Origin: Chlamydiia bacterium | GTDB lineage: Bacteria; Chlamydiota; Chlamydiia; Chlamydiales; FEN-1388 | NCBI GenBank assembly: GCA_028293095.1 | Contig: JAQGPK010000224.1 | Coordinates: 1-6,863, forward strand | Direction: 5' to 3' | Length of the DNA stretch: 6,863 bases | Shown here: positions 1 to 5,675 of the stretch, piece by piece | Position numbering within the stretch: position 1 is the first letter of the stretch | Layout: the number at the start of each line of letters is the position of its first letter | Notes under the pieces: generated by a model | Seen by the model: the letters and a program-made list of their open reading frames with translations, nothing else | Database searches by the model: none | Told to the model about the DNA's origin: nothing | Made by a program: the position numbers and the translations under genes

Positions 1-490
1 CTTTTGAATTTGTAAATGCTATGGGATTAACAAAAACAGTGTCGGCATCTAAAATAAGTACATTCGATGAAATCTTAGGAATCACAAAGGGGGCATACAA
101 CTTCAAAAATTGTTGATAAATCCATCCTAATCGAGAATTCGGAGCATCTTGAAATTCACGCGCTTTGGCTTCTTCCCCCAAAATATTCAAAGCAATATCA
201 AATTTAGAAAATGGATAGAGCTTTTCATCAAACCACTCCGCAGAATCTGTATAGCGCTTATCAGAGACTACAATCACACGATGTATGTTCTTTCCATACT
301 TTTTAATCCCTCGAATACATACCTCTAAAGTTCCAAGATCTTTTGAAGTGCAAGGAATCACAACATCTATGGGGTCCTTTGGTAACTGATACTTTACTTT
401 ACTTATCTTTGCTTCTAATGAAGCAAAGGAAACCATCATTATGAGACTGAGAAAAATCTTAATATATGGTAATCGAATGAACAAAACCAC
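1..490 (-). CDS. Exported DUF6492-like glycosyltransferase, N-terminal part (runs off window)
   Basis: This is an open frame of 163 codons read from the minus strand and cut by the window edge, so the C-terminus is missing. Residues 3-27 form a signal peptide (a basic start, the hydrophobic run IKIFLSLIMMVSFAS, then a small-residue LEA cleavage site). A nucleotide-sugar transferase-like fold follows: beta strand IDVVIPCTSKD at 41-51, RVIVVSDK at 71-78, the GWIYQQFLKL block at 122-131, and a metal-binding DAD at 148-150 inside LILDADTVFVNP. The Q-Q-x-x-K-L block before DAD is typical of the DUF6492 glycosyltransferase-like family; sugar and acceptor are unknown. I chose GTG at 490 because it keeps the whole signal peptide; an in-frame TGA lies eight codons upstream. 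TTG at 484 or ATG at 439 are alternatives, but ATG 439 would break the signal peptide. The family call is from memory of motifs. Confidence 0.78.
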   Translation of the reverse strand, partial: MVLFIRLPYIKIFLSLIMMVSFASLEAKISKVKYQLPKDPIDVVIPCTSKDLGTLEVCIRGIKKYGKNIHRVIVVSDKRYTDSAEWFDEKLYPFSKFDIALNILGEEAKAREFQDAPNSRLGWIYQQFLKLYAPFVIPKISSNVLILDADTVFVNPIAFTNSK

Positions 491-614
491 GGAAAATACC
501 CCATAAAAATTTCAAGGAGACTACTACTGATATTTAAAAATTCATGTCAATCAGGTTAAACCTAGTGTATACCCCTTCCTCAAAAAAATAAAATTATTTC
601 CTAGCTGTAGCTTG

Positions 615-721
615 ATAGGAAGAATATATTGAAATCAATACGGGCTCCTAATCCGATGGGTATTCTTGGTTGGTTTATCAAACGTATGGTCTCCGATCGA
701 TCTCAATATATCCTTTACTAT
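615..721. repeat. Imperfect inverted repeat (large hairpin)
   Basis: The arms are 615-636 and 699-721. The core ATATATTGA (624-632) is perfectly complementary to TCAATATAT (703-711). On both sides of the core, ATAG...AA and ATC extend the match with a few mismatches and a one-base gap. Beyond ATC, the CGG and CC stretches of the inner arms (about 640-648 and 687-697) allow some further pairing. This could be a worn mobile-element remnant, a transcript hairpin between divergent genes, or chance in AT-rich DNA. No flanking duplication was recognised. Confidence 0.35.
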
Positions 722-778
722 AAACCCAATTCCTCCATAAAAAATAATCTATCAGTATTTTTCCATTTTCTTTCCTAA
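629..778 (+). pseudogene. Possible truncated gene start, methyltransferase-like (speculative)
   Basis: A TTG codon at 629 lies 8 bases after an AGGA ribosome-binding-like sequence (617-620) and opens a 49-codon frame ending in TAA at 776-778. The first 32 residues look protein-like (…IRAPNPMGILGWFIKR…). They loosely resemble the 'NPxGxLG' N-terminal segment that precedes the SAM-binding domain in some class I methyltransferases. After about residue 32 the composition becomes low-complexity and no SAM motif follows. If real, it is the 5' remnant of a larger gene that has been lost. The frame overlaps the inverted repeat, so the two readings compete. The homology is a memory-based impression only. 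Confidence 0.25.
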
Positions 779-859
779 AAATTTTCATTGTCATGAGTAT
801 AACTGGAAGCCCATCTTCTTGCTAAACTACTCTCTATCTGCTACTGATTTCCAATAGCT

Positions 860-865
860 TATAAT
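860..865 (+). promoter_or_regulatory. Candidate -10 box upstream of the GT32 gene
   Basis: A perfect TATAAT lies 80 bases ahead of the ATG at 946. No good -35 hexamer stands 16-18 bases upstream, so this is weak evidence in AT-rich sequence. The resulting leader would be about 70 bases. Confidence 0.25.
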
Positions 866-945
866 AAAAAAGCTTGCGAACCAGATCCAAAGACGATATT
901 CTTTTAATGCAACAATTTTAAAAATTGATCCCACTTTCCAAAATT

Positions 946-1809
946 ATGAAAAAGCGCCCTATTTTTGTAATATTACTTACGTTATTGATTCAATCAACAC
1001 TCATTGCTCACTCATCATTGTTCCCTATAACCTTTAATGAATCGATGAAGACAAATCAAAAGTTTGACCTCCAATACAGCACTACCGAACCAACTTGGCA
1101 ACTACTTAGAAAACTTTTTGAGGCTTACCAAAAAAAAGACTCTAGAAAAAGTTCAAAGTACCTCATCCCTAAACTCATCCACGTAGTCTGGCTTGGAAAG
1201 CCTCTACCAAGAAGTTGTAAAAGCATGATACGATCCTGGCAAAAATTTCATCCCGAGTGGACTATAAAAATATGGACAGACTATGAGGTTGAGAATTTTA
1301 AGCTTACCAACAAGTCAGCTTTTAATAAAGCGACAAACTATGGGGAAAAATCAGATATTTGGCGCTATGAGATTCTCTACCGCTTTGGTGGTCTCTATGT
1401 CGACACAGATTTTGAATGTATCAGCGCTTTTGACCATCTTCATCAAAGTTGTGAATTTTATACAGGAATAGGTTATGGTAAAGCTCCAGAGCTCTATAAT
1501 GGCTTAATAGGCTCAATTCCAGGACATCCTATCTTAAAACTTTGTATTGAAAATATTAAAAATGGCCTTGGTGATCACAATACCCAACGCATCATAAAGG
1601 AGACAGGCCCTCAATATTTTACTCAATGCTTCATAGCTCTTGCTGATAAATTTCAAGGGCAAGTAGTCCCTCTCCCTGTCACTTATCTCTATCCATTTCC
1701 AAATACTGCTAGAGATAGCTTAGCTGATCACAAAGAAATTAAAAAGCGATGGTTAAAGCAAGAATCTCTTGCCATCCATTATTGGTCTCGAAGCTGGGTG
1801 AAAAAGTAA
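946..1809 (+). CDS. Exported GT32 (OCH1-like, DXD) glycosyltransferase
   Basis: The 287-residue product begins with a signal peptide or anchor (MKKRPIFVILLTLLIQSTLIAHS). The catalytic region carries the hallmarks of the Gly_transf_sug / GT32 family: IPKLIHVVWLG at 74-84, then SDIWRYEILYRFGGLYVDTD at 136-155 with the metal- and nucleotide-sugar-binding DTD at 153-155, a GP at 221-222, and a closing HYWSRSW at 278-284. GT32 enzymes transfer a hexose or HexNAc from a nucleotide sugar; bacterial members serve capsule or LPS assembly or act as secreted toxins on host proteins. I prefer ATG 946 to the in-frame TTG 925 because it starts the signal peptide cleanly with MKKR. No strong Shine-Dalgarno is seen for either. 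The enzyme core is complete. Its neighbour across the gap is also a signal-peptide-bearing glycosyltransferase. Donor, acceptor and final location are not determinable here. Confidence 0.9.
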   Translation: MKKRPIFVILLTLLIQSTLIAHSSLFPITFNESMKTNQKFDLQYSTTEPTWQLLRKLFEAYQKKDSRKSSKYLIPKLIHVVWLGKPLPRSCKSMIRSWQKFHPEWTIKIWTDYEVENFKLTNKSAFNKATNYGEKSDIWRYEILYRFGGLYVDTDFECISAFDHLHQSCEFYTGIGYGKAPELYNGLIGSIPGHPILKLCIENIKNGLGDHNTQRIIKETGPQYFTQCFIALADKFQGQVVPLPVTYLYPFPNTARDSLADHKEIKKRWLKQESLAIHYWSRSWVKK

Positions 1810-1824
1810 AAAACATCCTTTCTT

Positions 1825-1840
1825 ACGCATGTACGCATGT
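1825..1840. repeat. Two tandem copies of ACGCATGT in the convergent gap
   Basis: The 159-base gap (1810-1968) between the convergent GT32 and methyltransferase genes starts with this short perfect tandem duplication. The GCATGTA of the second copy (1835-1841) has an inverted partner TACATGC at 1891-1897. I see no GC-rich stem plus T-run that would make a standard terminator on either strand. Function is unknown and it may be chance. Confidence 0.4.
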
Positions 1841-1968
1841 AAAGAGACGCAATGCTAACCTTGAGATATGTACATTGGAAATAACTGAGCTACATGCAGT
1901 CGATCCACATTGCCTATCTAAAGAGAATAAATGGCCTTAACCAATTTTCATTGTTGAATAAAAGCTCC

Positions 1969-2658
1969 TCAGTTTTCTTGCAAGCGCCAAAAAATGTTGT
2001 TTGATGCCACTTCTACCCGAAGATGGTGAGCTATGGCAAACTGATCAACAGCTGCCGCAACTGTTGGCCAATGATAGTCATCTCCACATAAAATTCCGTG
2101 TCCTTTTACAAATGGAAACCATGTTTCAAGATCTTTTAAAACAGACTCCGTATCGTGCCCTGCATCTATATAAATCATATCAGGCGTCACCTGAAGCACT
2201 TTCGATGCTTCTAAGCTACTCATGCGAACAGGGATGATCTTATGAGTAAGCTTAGCGCGAATCACATTACTTAAAAACTGCTCATAGAGACAAGGTAGCG
2301 ATTCATGCCAGGCAAAATTGCCACTTTGATGTTCAAGAGAGCCATTCCAATGGTCAACGGCATACACTTTCCCATTTTCTGGTAAAAGTTGTGCAATGTG
2401 CCTTGTGGAGGCTCCGAGCCAGCTCCCTATCTCAATCACCGTTTTTATTTGAGGATTTTTATTAAATAATTGTTTCATAGGATACCCATTGTAGTACCAG
2501 CCATGTGGATCAAAAGGCAAAACAGTTGGTATCGAATTATAAGGCGCAGGAAGATCTTTGGTCGAGGGTATACTTTTAAAGAAATCAACCTGTTTTCCGA
2601 CTTTATACAGGCCAAAACTCAAGATAATAATAAGTACAGAAAATAGAATAGCTTTCAT
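1969..2658 (-). CDS. Membrane-anchored class I SAM methyltransferase (Methyltransf_24-like)
   Basis: The product has 229 residues. Residues 3-21 (AILFSVLIIILSFGLYKVG) form an N-terminal membrane anchor or uncleaved signal. The methyltransferase core follows: motif I VIEIGSWLGAST at 74-85, the strand-2 acidic residue in AVDHW (D102), then PDMIYIDAGHDTESVLKDLETW (about 159-180) and CGDDYHW (191-196). The IDAGHDY-like and GDDY elements are typical of Methyltransf_24 proteins, often found among surface-glycan genes. I start at ATG 2658 because it opens the anchor and is preceded by GAG. A longer frame reaching 2775 would overlap the 3' end of nadE and put a non-homologous basic stretch ahead of the anchor. 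Sixteen bases separate it from the nadE stop, so the two are probably co-transcribed. The oddity is a SAM-dependent fold apparently placed outside the cytoplasm unless the anchor is oriented inwards. Confidence 0.82.
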   Translation of the reverse strand: MKAILFSVLIIILSFGLYKVGKQVDFFKSIPSTKDLPAPYNSIPTVLPFDPHGWYYNGYPMKQLFNKNPQIKTVIEIGSWLGASTRHIAQLLPENGKVYAVDHWNGSLEHQSGNFAWHESLPCLYEQFLSNVIRAKLTHKIIPVRMSSLEASKVLQVTPDMIYIDAGHDTESVLKDLETWFPFVKGHGILCGDDYHWPTVAAAVDQFAIAHHLRVEVASNNIFWRLQEN

Positions 2659-2674
2659 ATTTTTCTCGTTGAAT

Positions 2675-4318
2675 TTAATAAAAAAATCGATGAACAATCG
2701 GCACTTTACGCCCTGTTGAAAAGGCCTTTTCGGAAACACGCAAAGCAAAGGGGCATTGGCGCCGTTTATATTCATTCAGATGAATTTTATGAATAATCTC
2801 TGCAACGAACTCTTTTGAAGAGTGGCACTTTTCAGCAATGGCATCGGGAAATAGTGAATGCACAACATACTCTTCAATGATTGAATCGAGAATAGAATAC
2901 TCTGGAAGCGAATCTGAATCTTTTTGATTTTCGCGAAGCTCAGCAGTTGGCGCTTTCTGGATAATACGTGGAGGGATCCAACCAAAAGTATGCATGATCC
3001 ACTCTGAGACTTGGACCACCTGTCGTTTCAAAAGATCACCAATCACAGAAATGGCCCCATTTGTATCGCCATACAGTGTTGAGTAGCCAACGGCCAATTC
3101 ACTCTTATTACTTGTGTTCAAAAGTAAACATCCTTCCTTATTAGCAAGCGACATAAGTAAAGTACCTCGAATACGGGCTTGCAGATTCTCCTCGACGATA
3201 TCAAAAGACTTTTCACCAAAAATTGGATGAAGCGTATCAAGACAAGAGGTAAAAATCTGTTCAATCGGAATTTCTAGAGTATCTATATCCAGATTGCCAG
3301 CCACATAGAGCGCATCTTCAGTACTCTCTATTGAAGTAAAGCGAGATGGCAATAAAACACCTGTCACATTTTCTTTCCCAAGAGCTGCTACTGCAATACA
3401 AGCAACCAGTGAAGAATCAATCCCGCCCGAGAGACCAAGACACGCTTTTTTGAAGCCTTGCTTTATAAAATAGTCCCGTAAACCCATGACAAGTGCTGAG
3501 AAAAGCTCTGCGGCAGGATCTTCTATAGGAATAAGACTAGGTTGTAGCGCTTCCAGATCAAAGACAAGATGGTCTTCTGTAAAGCTCTTTGCTTGAAGTA
3601 AAGGAGTGCCCGATGCGCTCATCACTGAACTCGTTCCATCAAAAATAATCCCATCTTGTGCGCCTACTTGATTACAAAAAATCAACGGACAATTCACTCT
3701 CATTGCAGCCGTCTGTAACACATTCATACGACGTTTAAGCTTATCAACAGCATAGGGAGAGGCCGATATATTGATGAGAACATCTATCTTTACAGCTGCC
3801 TTTTCAAAATAAGAGAGTGGATCATACGGATAGCTTTCTTGACGAGATGGATCTAAAAATGACCAAATGTCTTCGCAGATAGTAATTCCTATTTTTTTTT
3901 CTTTGATATCCCATACCATCTGTTCAGCGGCTGGTCTAAAAAATCTGCGTTCATCAAAAATATCGTAGGTGGGCAAAGAGGTTTTGTCTTGATAGCCTAG
4001 TAATTTCTGATTCTCAATCACTGCTGCACTATTATAAAATGGCTTATCTTTGTAATCTTTCGCATTTCGCGGAAGCCCTAAAATAACGGTGATTGACTGT
4101 GTGTGTGTGATGATTTCCTCAAGCGCTACTTCCATAGCTTCAATAAAGCCTGCATGCTCTAAAAGGTCTTCAAGAGGATATCCGCAGATTGCAAGCTCTG
4201 GAAAAATAATAAGGTCAGCGTTCTCATTTCTTGCGGAATGAATCTCTTGGATGATTTTGGCAGTATTCTGAGCGATGGCTCCAATTGTGGGATTCAGCTG
4301 ACTTATACAAATGCGCAT
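2675..4318 (-). CDS. nadE: Glutamine-dependent NAD+ synthetase
   Basis: This 547-residue two-domain enzyme makes NAD+ in the cytoplasm from nicotinic acid adenine dinucleotide, ATP and glutamine, the last step of NAD synthesis. The N-terminal nitrilase-type glutaminase (about 1-260) shows the full Glu-Lys-Cys triad: E41 in FPELAICGYP, K112 in QDKTSLPTYDIFDERRFF, C148 in ITICEDIW. The C-terminal synthetase domain has the ATP-pyrophosphatase loop LSGGIDSS at 296-303, NLQARIRGTLLMSLAN at 378-393, NTSNKSE at 401-407 and KAPTAELRENQKDSDSLPEY at 455-474. Length and domain order match bacterial glutamine-dependent NadE, with no truncation. ATG 4318 is at the natural start (MRICISQLNPTIG). The ribosome binding site is weak (AGAG at distance). 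Upstream lies a decayed rsm22 fragment rather than an intact gene; downstream is the anchored methyltransferase. Confidence 0.97.
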   Translation of the reverse strand: MRICISQLNPTIGAIAQNTAKIIQEIHSARNENADLIIFPELAICGYPLEDLLEHAGFIEAMEVALEEIITHTQSITVILGLPRNAKDYKDKPFYNSAAVIENQKLLGYQDKTSLPTYDIFDERRFFRPAAEQMVWDIKEKKIGITICEDIWSFLDPSRQESYPYDPLSYFEKAAVKIDVLINISASPYAVDKLKRRMNVLQTAAMRVNCPLIFCNQVGAQDGIIFDGTSSVMSASGTPLLQAKSFTEDHLVFDLEALQPSLIPIEDPAAELFSALVMGLRDYFIKQGFKKACLGLSGGIDSSLVACIAVAALGKENVTGVLLPSRFTSIESTEDALYVAGNLDIDTLEIPIEQIFTSCLDTLHPIFGEKSFDIVEENLQARIRGTLLMSLANKEGCLLLNTSNKSELAVGYSTLYGDTNGAISVIGDLLKRQVVQVSEWIMHTFGWIPPRIIQKAPTAELRENQKDSDSLPEYSILDSIIEEYVVHSLFPDAIAEKCHSSKEFVAEIIHKIHLNEYKRRQCPFALRVSEKAFSTGRKVPIVHRFFY

Positions 4319-4349
4319 AGAAAATAACTCTGTGTAGATGAATCAAGTT

Positions 4350-4478
4350 TTATTTTGCTGGTAGTATATCTCCCGACTGCGCTTTCTTGGCAAGCAAGAA
4401 GAGTTTTCTTCAACGCAAAATATTTTATATCCTCTACCCCAGTGATTCAAAGCACAAAGAACGTAGTAAAGCTACCCT
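4350..4478 (-). pseudogene. Decayed duplicate of the rsm22 3' end
   Basis: On direct comparison with the intact rsm22 at 5676-6632, positions 4364-4393 match 5699-5728 at 27 of 30 bases. The similarity continues, weaker, through GAAGAG and ACGCxAAAT, with a 3-base deletion, to about 4478. Read in the rsm22 frame it gives ILR*RK-LFLLAKKAQSGDILPAK*, against ISRRDKDLFAFAKKAEWGDTLPCILLE in the intact gene. The internal TGA (4410-4412) stands where the intact gene has CGA, and more stops lie upstream (TAG, TAA). No start or methyltransferase core remains. It occupies most of the gap between the effector-like gene and nadE and is surely non-coding now. It could be a relic of a duplication, or the original gene end displaced by incoming DNA. 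Confidence 0.75.
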
Positions 4479-4511
4479 TAAGACACAACGCTCTTTTTCT
4501 GAAGAACCCTA

Positions 4512-5327
4512 TTAATTATTTAAGAGTACCTTTAGTTTTTCCGTTATCATGAATCGAATCTGTGCATTTGAAAGAGACTTTTCTATAAAATCAATCCTTA
4601 ATGCATATTTAAGAGCTAAACTCAGAGCTTCTATACGATCTTCATACGAAGAATCATCTGGATCAACAAGCCGCTTTTCTGTCCTGTTAAGGTGTTTTGC
4701 AGATTCTAAGACGTATGCATTTAAAAGCTCGTCCTCTAGAGGTAGCTTTTCACTGAGACATCTTTCATAAAATTTCGGGTGCTGAAATTTGAGTACAGTT
4801 ATTAAAGATGGCCTGCTCTTATTTTCTGTTTTTGCGGTAATTGTTCCATCAAAATAGGGAGCTAAATGCCTTTGCACAAATAAATCAATACGGTCCTTAT
4901 CTGTAAACTGCAATACAGCACTTGATACCAACTGTGCAGCTTTTTGAAGAGTCGGGGGTAAAGAAGAGCTACTTGAAGAAGAGTCAGTAGCAGGCGTTCT
5001 ACTCACTTCATCTATTTTAAGATACTTGCTAAGAGCTACATTAGTCCAATCAGTTTTTTTGTTAAAACTACGCTCCGTAGATTTCTTTGAAGAAGTTGAT
5101 TTACTCTCTTGCGTAGGAACTTCAACTTCCTTCGGATCCCCCCGATACGTACCAAGAGCTACATTAGTCCAATCAATTTTTCTTTTTTCTCTGATTGGAG
5201 ATGAACTTGAACTTGAAGAGGAGGAGTTGGAACGCGAAGAAAATGCAGTACTTTCTTCTATTGATGCTGCTAAAGCGCGTTGCAAATCTGATTCATAATC
5301 GTTGTATGAATTATTATTAGAAATCAT
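4512..5327 (-). CDS. Putative secreted effector with an N-terminal ubiquitin-interacting motif and DWTNVAL repeats
   Basis: I do not recognise this 271-residue protein as a named family. Residues 1-14 are Asn/Ser-rich, of the kind seen in type III secretion signals. Residues 10-26 (DYESDLQRALAASIEES) fit the ubiquitin-interacting motif exactly: acidic run, L15, A18, S22, E25, spaced as in eukaryotic UIMs. Then come a nine-serine run (35-43), repeat one DWTNVAL (52-58) with a Tyr three residues on, a Lys/Ser/Glu linker, repeat two (93-99), and a seven-serine run (116-122). Residues about 125-271 look globular and mostly helical (…LQFTDKDRIDLFVQRHLAPYFDG…), without known catalytic motifs. There is no signal peptide or membrane segment. 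ATG 5327 follows AAGGA by 9 bases and is the first codon of the frame. The gene ends in TAA TAG. I infer a host-directed protein that binds ubiquitin or ubiquitinated cargo; secretion and binding are untested. Confidence 0.8.
   Translation of the reverse strand: MISNNNSYNDYESDLQRALAASIEESTAFSSRSNSSSSSSSSSPIREKRKIDWTNVALGTYRGDPKEVEVPTQESKSTSSKKSTERSFNKKTDWTNVALSKYLKIDEVSRTPATDSSSSSSSLPPTLQKAAQLVSSAVLQFTDKDRIDLFVQRHLAPYFDGTITAKTENKSRPSLITVLKFQHPKFYERCLSEKLPLEDELLNAYVLESAKHLNRTEKRLVDPDDSSYEDRIEALSLALKYALRIDFIEKSLSNAQIRFMITEKLKVLLNN
5031..5175 (-). repeat. In-frame duplicated 22-base segment coding the DWTNVAL motif
   Basis: Positions 5031-5052 and 5154-5175 are identical over 22 bases and lie 123 bases (41 codons) apart. 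They encode the D-W-T-N-V-A-L segments of the effector-like protein. Surrounding residues are similar but not identical (basic K/R before; G-T-Y-R or S-K-Y-L after). Identity at the DNA level suggests a fairly recent duplication or ongoing conversion, with the flanks drifting. Confidence 0.9.
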
Positions 5328-5336
5328 TTTTAATTA

Positions 5337-5341
5337 TCCTT
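5337..5341 (-). promoter_or_regulatory. Ribosome binding site of the effector-like gene
   Basis: AAGGA on the minus strand, 9 bases ahead of the ATG at 5327, in an otherwise A/T-only leader. It is one of the best Shine-Dalgarno matches in the window and supports that start. Confidence 0.7.
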
Positions 5342-5381
5342 TTAAATATACTTAAGATTTTATTAATGTTATAAACTATTT

Positions 5382-5408
5382 ATTATATATATTTAACTTA
5401 CAATACAA
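5382..5408 (-). promoter_or_regulatory. Candidate promoter of the effector-like gene
   Basis: On the minus strand TTGTAT (5403-5408) and TATAAT (5382-5387) are 15 bases apart, a little short for a main-sigma promoter. The region is extremely A/T-rich, so chance matches are likely. It lies between the MITE-like element and the start codon, so the gene probably has its own promoter rather than reading through from rsm22. Confidence 0.35.
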
Positions 5409-5436
5409 GATAAACACTAGATTATATGGTTTAGTG

Positions 5437-5562
5437 GGTAGTCCTAAACAAATAAGCGGGACGGGGTCTGACTTGTGATTGTGTATTTTGCTTGCAAATT
5501 GCTTAAGTTGCAAGCCTGCCCCCCATTATTTCGCAGGAGAGCATTACTTATTTAGGACTGCC
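5437..5562. mobile_element. MITE-like short element or IS remnant with terminal inverted repeats
   Basis: The left end GGTAGTCCTAAACAAATAAG (5437-5456) is mirrored by CTTATTTAGGACTGCC at the right end (5547-5562). AGTCCTAAA matches perfectly, and AATAAG continues the match after a two-base insertion. Inside, GCTTGCAA (5490-5497) and TTGCAAGC (5508-5515) form a perfect 8-bp stem with a 10-base loop. Outside that, GGGG (5463-5466) faces a C-run (about 5519-5524), so the whole 126 bases can fold on itself. It is distinctly richer in G/C than the flanking A/T DNA. TA dinucleotides just outside each end (5432-5433, 5563-5564) would suit a TA-targeting IS630/mariner-type mover, but this is weak. 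There is no transposase frame, so it would be non-autonomous or a relic. Confidence 0.6.
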
Positions 5563-5675
5563 TAGTTTATTATCATGAGTCCAGTATCTTACATCACGTA
5601 CAGGTGATAAAATGCATGTAGCTTTTACATATACTCACAATTGATGAAAGCAAAGGTGTTTCTATAATTCACTGG

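Larger units (their letters stand above)
491..945. other. Divergent intergenic gap between two glycosyltransferase genes
   Basis: This AT-rich stretch separates the minus-strand DUF6492-like gene from the plus-strand GT32 gene, so it should contain both promoters. It also holds an imperfect inverted repeat (615-721) and a short plus-strand open frame (629-778) that may be a gene remnant. I see no tRNA, no convincing terminator and no clear pair of -35/-10 boxes. The start of the leftward gene has only a GGGG stretch as possible ribosome binding site. An ATG in another frame lies 12 bases upstream of its GTG and runs into a stop after 21 codons. Confidence 0.6.

Noticed and set aside
1749..1940. 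63-codon plus-strand frame over the end of the GT32 gene and the convergent gap
   Set aside because: It begins inside the GT32 gene in another frame, has no ribosome binding site, and the part beyond 1809 matches nothing I recognise.
4355..4552. Plus-strand 65-codon frame over the gap upstream of nadE
   Set aside because: It is antisense to the rsm22-like relic; the minus-strand reading explains the sequence through homology with the intact gene.
5026..5298. Plus-strand open frame opposite the effector-like gene
   Set aside because: Its Leu/Glu-rich protein is the antisense of the serine runs and repeats; the minus-strand frame has a good Shine-Dalgarno, a coherent motif layout and full length.
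5593..5608. ATCAC…GTGAT inverted repeat downstream of rsm22 as a terminator or operator
   Set aside because: The stem is only 5 bp with a 6-base loop and no T-run follows on the minus strand; too weak to call.
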